DNA of 64,000 nt. Origin: Ascochyta rabiei. Lineage: Eukaryota; Ascomycota; Dothideomycetes; Pleosporales; Didymellaceae. The stretch's first letter is position 1. Each line of letters begins with the position of its first letter. The stretch is from assembly GCF_004011695.2 (NCBI RefSeq), contig NC_082423.1:806001-870000 (forward strand), in the 5' to 3' direction. The position numbers and the translations under genes are program-made. This document shows positions 35,761-47,200 of the stretch, in pieces. Below the pieces are notes generated by a model. The model made no database searches. It saw nothing but the letters and a program-made list of their open reading frames with translations, and was not told the origin of the DNA.

Positions 35761-36242
35761 CAAGTACCATAGTTCGCCACAGACTCTTCGATTAAGCTAA
35801 GGGCACCCTAGGTAGCCGGCGAAGCACACATGCCAATAGACGCCGCAGGACAGTTAGGATCAACTTCCTTAGCCAGGTCTAACTCGCCCGCCTTAACTAT
35901 CCTATTTGCTAAACACAGCGCCTTTTACTGCGCGCGTTTATTTGCCTATTTTAGGATTTTCTTATTACGCAACAATCGCGCAATAACAGTTACAAGAAGC
36001 AACTTGTCTTCTTCTACCTTCTTTTTATACTCCTTGCAAGTCTTATCTAACAACAACTAAGACATGTTTATACATAGCTTGCCAGCCTTTATACACTTGG
36101 CACACTTTAGACCTTTTAGACTATCTGGCATAATATAGCACTTGTGACTACTAAAGAAACAACAGTTGCAGGGGACTTCAGCGGGTATATTAGCTCAACA
36201 GATTTCTGATGCAAGACAGATGTTGCGAGCGTACAAGGACAT
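35736..36242 (-). pseudogene. Antisense cysteine-rich reading frame of family B, copy 1
   Basis: Reading on the minus strand from an ATG at 36242-36240 to a TAA at 35738-35736 gives exactly 169 codons without an indel, interrupted only by RIP-type in-frame stops. It lies between pol and the 3' LTR and overlaps the end of the chromodomain. The first half has a cysteine pattern CNCCFF, KCYI, KCAKC and GKLC, as in a zinc-binding module; the second half is a charged helix (DKTCKEYKKKVEEDKLLL) ending near DPNCPAASIGMCAS. I recall similar short cysteine-plus-coiled-coil proteins being annotated as hypothetical proteins in many fungal genomes; the link to those is an inference. Function unknown. Confidence 0.7.
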
Positions 36243-36342
36243 CTTAACTTACAGGTTACTAGACGTAGGGATCGCAGATTATATAAATCTCTAAAATATA
36301 ATCACATAGTTCAAGGACAAACTAAAGAGGAAGGGGGGATAG

Positions 36343-36836
36343 TGTTATAATCCTGTGCAGAGGGAGCGGCACAACAATAAGTATCGTCCAACCAAACCCC
36401 TGACTCCTCCCTAAAGGAACGACAAGTAGAGAAAGACAGAACACCTAGGGTTGTTACGTGACTGCTTGTTAACGAGCATGACACACGTGACTGCTTGTTA
36501 ACGAACATGGTACAATATGCTTGTCTACAAGCACCCTTATATATTTTATTAGACTAACTCTAGTTACTTATTAATAAGCATTATATCTCCTTAGTATATA
36601 GATTACAGAAACACAACCCTTATAGTTTGTGTTTAACTTTGTTAATTAACTTTGTTATTGGAATATCTTAACCCTGCTTATAAAACAGATAGTCTACTCT
36701 ATACTCTTCCTTGCAACCCTAGTTGCCACAGTCTTTAACTAGACGACTACCCCTTCGAGAACCCCTGCACGTACTTATCCCTGAGACCCAATCGAACGAT
36801 CACTTACGGACTTTGTCTAAAGTGTGAAACTCAACA
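36343..36836 (+). repeat. Family B copy 1, 3' LTR (494 bp)
   Basis: Starts TGTTATAATCC and ends AACTCAACA; followed by the duplicated CGTTC. Confidence 0.95.
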
Positions 36837-36841
36837 CGTTC

Positions 36842-36971
36842 TAACACGTTTTAGCAGATAGTACCGCATAAGCTGCCTTAGTAACCTTTTTAGACTATTC
36901 CTAACTACTACTACCTACTACTAACTGTTACTAACTGTTACTAACTACTATTTACTATAGCTATTATATTA
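36842..36971. other. Family A sequence between nested copy 1 and the antisense frame
   Basis: A short AT-rich stretch of the outer element with repeated CTAACTACTA/CTAACTGTTA motifs. It would be 5' UTR or promoter of the antisense frame starting at 36972. Confidence 0.4.
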
Positions 36972-37941
36972 ATGCCTGCTTACTATAAGATTAATATTGC
37001 TAAGAATAGTAGGACTGCTAAGTAGTGCTGTATGCTCTGTCTTTACTACATTACTAATAGTAATGTCTATAGGGACTGTTGTTTCTCTGCTAACCTAGCT
37101 TTATAGGGTAGCCTGCGCTATAGGGAAGCCTAGGCCTACTGTTATAGAGAGTGTTATAATAGCAATAAGAATTGCCTCTTAGTACGTGTTTTATCTCCTT
37201 TTAGCTTGTTTTAGCATCTTTTAATACATTTAGGGCCCTAATAAGTACGCTAACAGCTATTTAAGGCTTTCTAGCAATATAGCGCGCCTTTACTCTAGTT
37301 GCTACCTAGTTACTACTGCTTGTGCTGCTATTGTTAATACTGCTAGAGTTAAGACTACCTCTATAACACCTGCTACTACTACGCCTATGTCTATTAATAA
37401 GAAAACTATAATAGGTAAGTCTATTATTAACTAGGCTAGCTTATTGCTAGGTATAATTTAAGAGTATGTTCTAACAGGTTTTAGCTTATTATAGCATAAT
37501 CTAACCTTTATAGGAACTATTTACTGTAGGAAGAGCTACTTACACTCTATAATAGCAACACTTACACACATAAGTTAACCTTATCTAGCATCTATATTAA
37601 GAAGTAAGATTAATTTAAGGCTAGCGCTGTTAAGGCTAAGATAAAGTAAAAGAAGATGTTAGAGAAGAGTAGTAGTAAGTCTAATCTAGATGCACCTATT
37701 ACCCCCTGTAAGAAGGTATTATAGCACATTTTAACCTGTTTTAACAATATCTAACTTCTTTTAGTTAAAGTACTAGATTGCTGGCACTAGTAAGACCCTA
37801 GGTTAGCTTTAGGAGGAGCGCAAGGAGTAGGAAGCTGCTGAATAGGCTGCCGCTAATGCTGCTGCTGCTGCTGCTGCTGCTAAGAAGCCTTATAGTGGTT
37901 GCAAGGCTGCCACTTATACCTGTAGTAGTAGTTATAGTTAA
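36972..37941 (+). pseudogene. Intron-bearing antisense cysteine-rich reading frame of family A
   Basis: This frame lies on the strand opposite to gag-pol, between integrase and the 3' LTR. Exon 1, 36972-37181, starts MPAYYKINIAKNSRTAK and has cysteine clusters CCMLC, RDCC and CYREC; its only stops are TAG. An intron at 37182-37233 (GTACGT...TTTAG) keeps phase 0 into exon 2 (37234-37414), which has no stop in 60 codons. A GTAAGT donor, CTAAC branch and TTATAG acceptor define intron 2 (37415 to about 37512). Exon 3 ends at 37715 with a lysine-rich segment (KSNLDAPITPCKK). Intron 3 is 37716-37764. Exon 4 (37765-37941) has an eight-alanine run and ends KKPYSGCKAATYTCSSSYS. Exon 2 to exon 3 does not keep frame in my reading, so that junction is wrong or shifted. 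Function unknown. Confidence 0.6.
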
Positions 37942-38899
37942 TAGATGTTCCCTATAATAGAAGGTTTAGATTAATAATACCTAAGTTTGTAGTTAGTAGA
38001 TAGTTTTAGGCTAATATAGCAATTAGGTGTATTACACTCTTAGATAGTCTAAATAATACTAGAAAGGTGTTCTTCTATACTAATTCTTCTATATTTACTT
38101 ATAATTATAACTATATAATATAGCATGTAACTTTCTTTATCTCCTTATATTAGAAATAGCTATAATAGGCTAAAAGATGTCTGCTTTAGCTAGTCTATAT
38201 TTCTTAGGGTAAGGTAGAGTTATATTTTCCCTTAGTATAAACTATTAAACACTTATTAATTAAAAAACCCCTATAGGGAAAAATTATAATTAAGTAAAGG
38301 TATTTAGCCTTTTTAGTCCCCCCCTTTTTTAGACTTTAACCTTAACGTCTTATTACGCAGTTTAAGCAGTTACTTTATAGTTTTCTAGTATTATTTCAGC
38401 ACTTCTTTAGAAAGATTTGTGCTAATTTCCTAGGAGTTTTCTAATTTAGGGAATCTGTCCTACTTAATAAGGTATTCCTACTGTCTGTTGTCTAGTTGCC
38501 TTCTGTTAAGGACTTTTTCTACATCCTACACCTTCTCTTCCCCTTTAACTATAGGTTCTTATATTTATTCCTATATAATTAGGAGTTAACTTCTTAGTAT
38601 ATATAGGTCTAGCAGTAACGCATAGAATACTAGATAGATCTCTTTTATTCCTAGCAGGTCTACTCTATATGCACTAGGACTAATCTAGGCTGTAATAGTC
38701 CTAGGTCCTAGGTATTTCTAGTCTAGCTTCTTTTTTAGGCGTACTGTCCTAATATTCTTACTAGAGACTAGTACTTTGTTGCCTACTTTAAAGGGTGCTA
38801 GTAGTTGTTTCTTATCTAAGTGTTTCTTTTAATACTTATTTAACTTTTCTATATTTGCTTTGCAGGTAGCCTGTAAGGTAATAACTCTAGCAGCTAATT

Positions 38900-41800
38900 C
38901 CTTTGTAAGGGGAGATTCTCTACCTTTTAATGCTAAAGTAGGCTAATCTGTGCTCCTTAGATCTATACTATAACAGGCTTAGAAAGGTGTTACATTTATA
39001 GATGCGTAAATACTATTATTATACACAAATTCCGCAATTAAAATCTATAGGGCCTAATTGTCTTATTCTAGAGTATAATAGTAATATAAGTACTGTTTAA
39101 GAGTCTAATTTTGCCTTTCTGTTTAGCTATCTGTCTAGGGATAATAGGCTAATATTAAGACTTGTCTTAAGTTTAAATAGTAGTTAAAGGTTTCCTACGT
39201 CTTTAAGTTTATTAGCAGCCTCTAATCTAAGATAATTTGTGCTAGCGCGCTGTGTAAGTAGATAATTTCTCTAATCTAGGTATATGCTAGGTCTTTTCTA
39301 TCCTAATTAGCCCTAGCTAGTATATAATGTGATATTTTAGTTAATTTATATACCACTACTAGTATTAAGTTGTACACTAACCTAGCCACCTTACTAGGGG
39401 GTAGTTCTGTAATAAAATCTATTGTTACGTCCTTCTATAGTTAGCTTAGCACTAGTAAAGGTTATAATAACCTGTACAGTTTGTGTTAGGTAGTAGTTAA
39501 TCTCCTACATACTAAGCAGTTATAGCAGTAGTTAGATATATCCTTATTAATACCCTTCTAGGTATATCTGCGCTAAATCATCTTTAAGGTCCTTTGTGCT
39601 CTAAAGTGTCCTAACATTAGGTTATTATAACGTTCTCTAATAACTTACACTTTATCTTTTAGCCTTATAAGTAAGATACGCCTCTCCTTAGCTATATTGT
39701 CTTTTTCTAGGTTATTTTGTCCTATTTTAACGTTACTTAACTCTTTTTTAGTGCTAGAGAGTTTGTCTGTGTTATCTAAGTCTATTATTAGCTCTATCTA
39801 ACTGTTCTCTCTTAATTCTTCTCTTTTAAGATCCCTTATGTCCTTTCTTCCTTTTACAGACAAACAAAGGGTTATAGCTGCTACTAGGGGAGTATTAGAG
39901 TTCCTTCTAGTTAGGATCTCCTAAAGTAGTTGTATAAAAGCCTTATTGTACTTTTATAAGGGGTCTTATACCTCTCTTATATAATTAGGATGCTGTAAGG
40001 GTCTATCTATAGGGTTTGTAGACTCTAGGCAATAAGTAATTATAAAGTTAAACTTAGATAACACTAAGTATACCCTTACTTGCTAATAGCTAAGAACCTT
40101 TGTCTCTATAAACTATTTTAAGTTTTAGTAATCTGTTAAGATCTTAAAGAAGGTACTGTCTAAGTATCTTTGCTAATGCTGTAGGCTCTAGACAATTGTA
40201 AGAAGTTCCTAGTTATAAGTATTATAGTTGTACTCTACTTAGATTGACTTCTTTAAATAGAAGTCTACAGGCCTCTATTAGGCCAGCTTCCCCTCTCTAG
40301 GGACTAGTTAACTAAGGATTCCTAAGATAGCGCCTCTAGAGGCATCTACTTCTATCCTAGTCTGTCTCCTAGGTATAAAATAAACTAAGATAGGTATGTT
40401 AATAAATAAATCCTTTATATTCTAGAAAGCTTATAGGGATTCTTTACTTAGCTTAAGAGGCTAACTCTCTTCCTTCCTTATTACTTAACCAGATTTAGCT
40501 AAATTTAGCCCTTTTTAGGTTAATTAGGTTAATAGCAAGGCTAATTAAGAAAACCCTGTAATAAATCTCTAATAGTAGTTTATAAAGCCTATAAATACTT
40601 AGATATTACAAACTGTGCGCAGGATTAGCTATTCTTAGATTGTTTTAACCCTGTCTAGGTTAATGCTTACCCCTTTAGGTAAGACTATATACCTAAGGTA
40701 CTCTATATATTAACAGTACTATTTATACTTATCTAAGCGTATATAGAGGTTTGCTTTGTAAAGCCTTTCTAAGACCTCCTTAACGTGTCTAACGTGGTCT
40801 TCCTCTGTCTTAGAGTATACTAATATGTTGTCTAGATACATAATATAAGTTACATTAACTAATCCTATTAGTGCCTTATTTATATAGGCCTAAAATTAGG
40901 TAGGAGCATTTATAAGTCTAAATAGTATTACTGTATACTTAAAATGTCTATACCTAGTTTAAAAAGTAGTCTTCTACTTATCCCCTTTCTTAATTTAGAT
41001 ATAGTAATATGCCTTATGTACATCTAGTTTAGTATAGAACTTAGCTTACGCTAATTGTTCTAGTAACTCTGTAATTAGTAGTAATAGATAGTAGTTTTTA
41101 ACTATTATCTTGTTTAGACCTCTATAGTCTACACACAGTTATAGGTTACTATCTTCTTTAAAAAGAGAATAGGCGCCCCTGCTAGCAACCTTAAGTGTTA
41201 TATTCAGCCATGTTATAGATATTCTGCTAGATACTTCCTAAGTATCTCTAATTCTATTGCAGATAGTCTGTATAACAGTTAGTAGAGGGGAGTAGCTCCT
41301 TCTGTAATATTAATTGCTAGGTTATACTCTCTATGCTCTAGTAGGACCTAAGCATTATCCTCTAATCCTAAGTGCACATATTTGTAATACACTTCTAGAA
41401 TTAGGCCCTTTTTAGCAGATATTAGGTTATGTGTACCTACTAAGTTTACTATACACATATAAACATCTACTAAGAGACTTCTTATAGTGCGTTTAAACTC
41501 TTTAGTATCTTCTAACGCTATTTTTTCTAGTTTAGGAGAGTCTCTATACTTCTTCCCTTAGAAGAGTATACGCTAGCTTAAATAGCTTAGCTTAGGGTTT
41601 GTCTAGTTAATCTAGGGTAATCTAAGGTATATCTTATACCTTTATAGGTCTGTAACTACAAAAGGTATCTATTAGACCTCCTATCTTCTACAGGAGTTAA
41701 CAATAGATACTTCTACTGTAGTTACTCTGTAGATAGGTAATTCTGCTCCGCCTACACCTTTAGCTACTATTTTATTTAATAGTATAACCTCTAGATCTTA

Positions 41801-43178
41801 CTCCTTTACTAGGAGAACTAAAATTAAGTTTAGTTGTAACCCTCTATCTATTAGGGCTTCTACGTTCTTTGTGTTACCTATAGATGCTTTAACTGTAAGC
41901 AGGTATATATATTCTAGGTATACTGCCTTATAAAGAGAGATATTTTTCTTCTTTTTCTTAGATAATTTAATATAGGCTACAAGAGAGGAGATTAGCTCTT
42001 AGGTCCCTTATCTTTTCCTAACTTATCTAGAGCAGGGTCTTTCTAGTTTAACTTTAGCTTTAGGCAGTTAGGGCAGTAATAACTAGTTTCTCTGCACTTA
42101 AGGCACGCGTTTTAGGTCTTGTGTAGCCTGTCTTAGCCCTTTTTGCCCTTTACTAGCTCCTTACAGAACTTCTTAGACTTAAACAACTTTTTTAGGGTTT
42201 TTATATTCCCCTCTAACCTAGAGTTACTAAATTAGTGCTTCTATAGTCCTTTGTTAGTTGTCTTACCCTTAGCTAGAGTCTTCTTAGGTAGCTGTTAGCT
42301 ATGCTGACCTAGTCTCTAGTTAATAATATTAGCTTATTCCTCTACCTTTAGGATTGTGTCCCTTTAATTATAGAGGATAAGGAATAAGTCCTTTTATATA
42401 CTAGGGAGCAGTATAGTAATATATTCTAGGACTTAAAGCTTTAGTATATGTAAGTTGCCTAGTTCCTTCTATAGTAGACGTATAAAGTCTAGCAGATCTA
42501 TAGGGGACTAAGATTTCTACTACTTATATTACTTTAAGGATTTATACGCTACTTACTTACATTTAGCTAGTATTCCTAGAGTATCTAGCATAATTCTTTT
42601 TAGCTCTTGCTATGTTAGTTTCTAGGTTAGCTAATTACAGCAGTTAGTTGTGCAGTAAGCCTACTACAACGTCTTTAGGTTCTCTAAGAGGTACCTTACG
42701 CTAAAGTTAATCTTTTATTCCTCTGTAAGGAAATTAACTAGGGATTAGAGGAAGTATCTCTTATAATCTCTCTTCTAATAGTTATATTTAGCGTAGTTAT
42801 ACTTTACGTACTTCTATAGGGGTTTAGGTTATAGAAGGTTTATAGATAGAGAAGATTATAGTTTCTCTAACTACCCCTTCTAGTACTTTTTAGAAGAATA
42901 GGATTATTACTAGATTTCTTTTGTTGTATTTACGTCTAAGTTTATAAAAAGAGGAAAGTTCCTTATAGTCTTTTGTCTCTTACAACTATTTACGCAAGTT
43001 TTCTAACTTCTGTTATTAATTACCTACTTCTAGGCTATTCTAGCCTTTTCTAGCTAAAGCTGCCCTATAGATACAAATTCTAGGGTAAGGTGTACTGCCT
43101 AGAGGACCTATAGATCCTCTTAAGGCACTATAGACACTTAGTGTCTGTTAAGGTATCTCCTTATTTATAGAGGGAGGT
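38900..43178 (-). pseudogene. RIP-broken gag-pol of outer family A element
   Basis: Minus-strand blocks in order: gag (about 43178-42000) with a cysteine motif near 42060-42110 (CLKCRETSYYCPNC); protease region; reverse transcriptase around 41170-40700 with LCVDYRGLNK near 41120 and the catalytic box near 40835 reading YLDN in place of a double Asp; RNase H near 40370-40310 (RIEVDASRGAILGIL); integrase zinc region near 39500-39600 (HYNNLMLGHFRAQRTLK, CYNCLVCRR) and core near 39430 (VTIDFITELPPS). The order RT-RNase H-integrase identifies a Ty3/Gypsy element. It differs from family B in LTR length and internal sequence. Stops are mostly TAG. Confidence 0.85.
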
Positions 43179-43183
43179 GTTAC

Positions 43184-43677
43184 TGTTAAGTTTTACACTT
43201 TAGACAAAGTCTGTAAGTAATTGTTTAATTAGGTCTTAGGGATAAGTACGTGCAGGGGTTCTTAAAGGGGTAGTCGTCTAGTTAAAGACTGTGGCGACTA
43301 GGGTTATAAGGAAGAGTATAGAGTAGACTATCTGTTTTATAAGAAGGGTTAAGATATTCTAATAACAAAGTTAATTAATAAAGTTAAACACAAACTATAA
43401 GGGTTATGTTCCTGTAATCTATATACTAAGGAGATATAATACTTATTAATAAGTAACTAGAGTTAGCCTAATAAAATATATAAGGGTGCTTGTAAATAAG
43501 CATATTATACTATGCTTATTAATAAGCAGTTATATATATTATGCTTATTAACAAGCAGTTATATAATAACCCTAGGTGTTCTATCTTTCTCTACTTGCTG
43601 TTCCTTTAGGGAGGAGTTAGGGGTTTAGTTAGACAATACTTATTACTATACCGCTCCCTCTGCACAGAATCATAACA
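43184..43677 (-). repeat. Family B copy 2, 3' LTR (494 bp)
   Basis: On the plus strand it starts TGTTAAGTTTTACAC and ends AATCATAACA. Same length as the LTRs of copy 1, with many additional transitions. Confidence 0.95.
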
Positions 43678-43777
43678 CTATCCCCTCTTCCTCTTTAGTT
43701 TGTCCTTAAACTATATAATTGTATTTTAGAGATTTATATAATCTGCAATCTCTATATCTAGTAACCTATAAGTTAAG

Positions 43778-44284
43778 ATGTTCTTATACGCTTACAACAT
43801 CTGTCTTATATTAGAAATCTGTTAAGCTAATACACCTACTAAAGTCCCCTGTAATTGTTGTTTCTTTAGCGGCTACAAGTGCTATATTATACTAGATAGT
43901 CTAAAAGGTCTAAAGTGTGCTAAGTGTATAAGGGCTGGCAAGCTATGTGTAAACATGTCTTAGTTGTTATTAGATAAGACTTGTAAGGAGTATAAAAAGA
44001 AGGTAGAAGAAGACAAGTTACTCCTTATGACTATTATTGCGCAACTGTTACATAATAAGAAAATCCTAAAATAGGCAAATAAACGCGCGCGGCAAAAGGC
44101 GCTGTGTTTAGCAAATAGGATAGTTAAGGTAGGCAAGTTAGACCTGGCTAAGGAAGTTAATCCTAACTGTCCTGCGGCGTCCATTGGCATGTGTGCTTCG
44201 CCAGCTACCTAGGGTACCCTTAGCTTAATTAAAGAGTCTGTAGCAAACTATAGTACTTACGTACTATTTAGCAGTAACTCTTAA
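43778..44284 (+). pseudogene. Antisense cysteine-rich reading frame of family B, copy 2
   Basis: From an ATG at 43778 to a TAA at 44282-44284 there are exactly 169 codons, the same length as in copy 1 and without indels despite heavy point mutation. It keeps the pattern CNCCFF, KCYI, KCAKC, GKLC and the charged helix DKTCKEYKKKVEEDKLLL, ending near NPNCPAASIGMCAS. In-frame TAG/TAA codons occur at some of the same positions as in copy 1. Confidence 0.7.
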
Positions 44285-47200
44285 GATGTGTAGGTAGCTC
44301 CTATGTGTTTTCTAAGTCTAGGTATCCTAACTATTTAACTAGATACCTTTGTTAGTTGCCATTTCCTTTATGTGTTACTATTTTTTTAACTTCCTATTTA
44401 TCTTCGCTGTTGGCTTAATAATGGAAGTTCTGCTAGATAGGCGTTCTAGGGTTAGCTAGTTCTAACAGGGATATGTAGAACACTAGATAGATCTTTACAT
44501 CCTTTAGCAGGTTAAGTCTATAGTTAACTAAGCTTATCTGTTTAGAAATAATAAAGGGTCTAACTTTAATATAGTCTAGTTTTTTTGTTAGTCTTTATAT
44601 TTAAAGGTTTTTTGTAAGGAGGTAGACTTTATCCCCCTTTTTTAGCTAAGGTGCTATTTTTCTTTTCTAGTTAATATAAGAGATTGCTTATTCTTAAGCC
44701 TTGCTAATGTTTTCTAGCAATTTCTGGTGTACTTCCTTTAGTTTGGCTACTAAGGATATTACTAATTTAGTCTAAACTGTTGTTTCTAGACTTCTAGTAA
44801 AGAGATTTAGGTGTCTCCTGTGATTTGCAAAGAACAGCATTATACCTATTACTTCTAATAATTTATTATTATACGCAATCTATGCTATAGGTAACAGTAA
44901 AACCTATTTATCTTACTACTAGTTGCTGTATATCTGTAGGTATGTTTCTATAGTCTAATTTGTTCTTTTAGTCTGTCTATCTGTCTGCAGATAGTAGGTA
45001 GTTAATAGCTTCTTCTTAGTACCTATAGCTGCTAACAGCGTAGTCCAATAGTTTAACGTAAAGAGCTTATCTTAATTGCTAATAATAGATTCTGGTATGC
45101 TGTAGTACCTAATTACTTAATCTAGGAATACTTAGGCTAGTTGCTTAGCAGTATAATTGCATTAAAAAGGTATTATCTTAGCGTGTTTAGTAAATCTGTC
45201 TACTACAACAAAGATTGCGTTGTAGGCATATCCTGTAACAGGGTCCTTAGAGACAGGTAGTTGCGTAACAAAGTCTATAGTGATGTTTGTCTATAGTGCT
45301 GTTAGCGGCTCTATAGCCTGCATTTCTCTGTATTTTGTGTGTGTACTGTGCTTGTTTTATTAACAATTAACATAGTTCTTAATGTACTTAGTAACCTTGT
45401 CTTTTATGTTCTTAAACTTGTAATGTCTTTTAATAAGTTCTATTGTGCGTGTGATTCTAGGGTGTCTGTGTAGTAGGTCGTTGTGATAACTAGCTATGAT
45501 TTCTTCTTAAAGTTCCTCTGGTACTTGCGACGGGATGCGCTGCTCCTGTTAAACTTAACAGGATGCGCTGCTCCTGTTGAACTTGCATTATGTTGTTGAG
45601 CTGCTGTAATAGTCCTAAGGATCCATCCTTAATAATTCTGAGTATAGCGTGCTTGTTAATTGTCTTAGTTCCAGCAAGGTTGTGTTGTTAACTAAGTGCG
45701 TTAGCTCTTCTATTGTCCTTTCCTAGGGTATATAGTATCTTAAACTTATATCTTCCTAGTAACTCTAACTATCTAACTTGTCTTCTGTTAAGAACCTTAG
45801 TTATTGTAAAATAAACTAGGTTCTTATAGTCTGTGTATATAGTAAGGTCTAAACAACTCTCTATATAGATTCTCTAATGTTCTAGAGCTAATATAATTGC
45901 TATAAGTTCTTTGTTATATATATTATAATTTTCTTCTAGTCCTGTAAACTTTTATAAATAGTAGGCGATTAGGTGCTATAGGCTATCTCGTTCTTACGTT
46001 GCATAAGCTCCTAATGCTAGATCTAAGGCATTAGTTTTAATCTAAAGTAGCTTTCTACTCTTAAAGGTAATTATTATAGGTAGTTCTACGCATGCTTACT
46101 TAAGTAACTAGAAGGAATCTTCTTATGCTTGTTCCTATTTAAATAGGACGTCCTTCTACGTTAGCTTGGTAAGCAGTAGCGCTTTTGTAGAGTAGTCCTT
46201 AATAAAGCGTTAGTTAAAGTTAACAAAGCTAAGGAATTCCTAGATTCCCTTAACTGTTTTTGGCGTTAGCTAATCCTTTACAACCTAAATCTTCTTTAGG
46301 CTTATCTTTACTCTGTGTCTTCCTACAATATAGCTAAGGAACTCTACTTCTTCCTTATGCCATTTGCATTTCTCTAGTTTTAGGCAGAGGTCTGCCCTTC
46401 CTAGGTAGTCTAACACTTCCTTAATGTGGATTATGTGTTCTTCTAGTGTCTTACTGTACACTAGAATATTATTAAGGTATACTACTATTGTTCTGTCTAG
46501 GTACGCTCTTAACACGTTGTTAATTAGAGCCTAGCACGTAGCTAGTGCATTAGTCAGCCTAAATGGCATAACTAGGTACTTATAGTAACTATAACAGGTT
46601 CTAAACGCTGTCTTCTATTCCTTACCTTTCTTTATGCGTATAAGGTTGTACGCTCTGCGTAAGTTAAGTGTAGTAAAGTACTATACTCTACTAAGTCTGT
46701 CTTATAACTCCTTAATGTTTAGTAGCAGGTATTAATTCTTAATTATAATGTTGTTAAGCTTTTAGTAGTCAACACATAGGCGTAGCAAGCCGTCCTTCTT
46801 AGCTACAAAGGTAATAGGAAATCCTGCTAGGGATTCTAATTCTCTAATAAATCCTTTCTTAAGGTTTTCCTTAATATACTTGCGTAGTACCTTAAGTTCC
46901 TTTTCTAAGAGTCTGTATATAGGTCTAAAGGGCGGTTCCTTCCCTTCCTAGAGCTTAATATTACAGTCCTATAGTTTGTGCTGCAGTAATGCCTTTATAG
47001 TCTTCTTATACTAGAAGAGTTCTATATAACTCTTATATTTATCTAGGATGTTAGGAGGTGCACTGTCCTTCTCCTTAACTACTAACTATTGTTCTTTTAT
47101 GTTGTAGCTGACTGCTCTATCTTAGCGCGTCTTATGTGTTAAAGAGATGTTGTTAATCTTCTTCTTATCTACTAACTGCGGTATATGTTATATAGGTATT

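Larger units (their letters stand above)
29804..36836 (+). mobile_element. Nested Ty3/Gypsy chromovirus-type element, family B copy 1 (plus)
   Basis: The 7033-bp element has 494-bp LTRs at 29804-30297 and 36343-36836 (TGTTA...CAACA) and the 5-bp duplication CGTTC at 29799-29803 and 36837-36841. A polypurine tract ending GAAGGGGGGATAG abuts the 3' LTR. Domain order gag-zinc knuckle, protease, RT, RNase H, integrase, chromodomain identifies a Gypsy-type chromovirus. It is inserted in the outer family A element. Frames are broken by many TAG and TAA codons in the RIP manner; no full-length product is possible. Confidence 0.95.

Noticed and set aside
35830..36060. 76-codon plus-strand frame repeated in mirror image at 43960-44190, apparently a conserved small protein
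   Set aside because: It is the shadow of the antisense cysteine-rich frame, whose 169-codon reading has a better start, stop and cysteine pattern.
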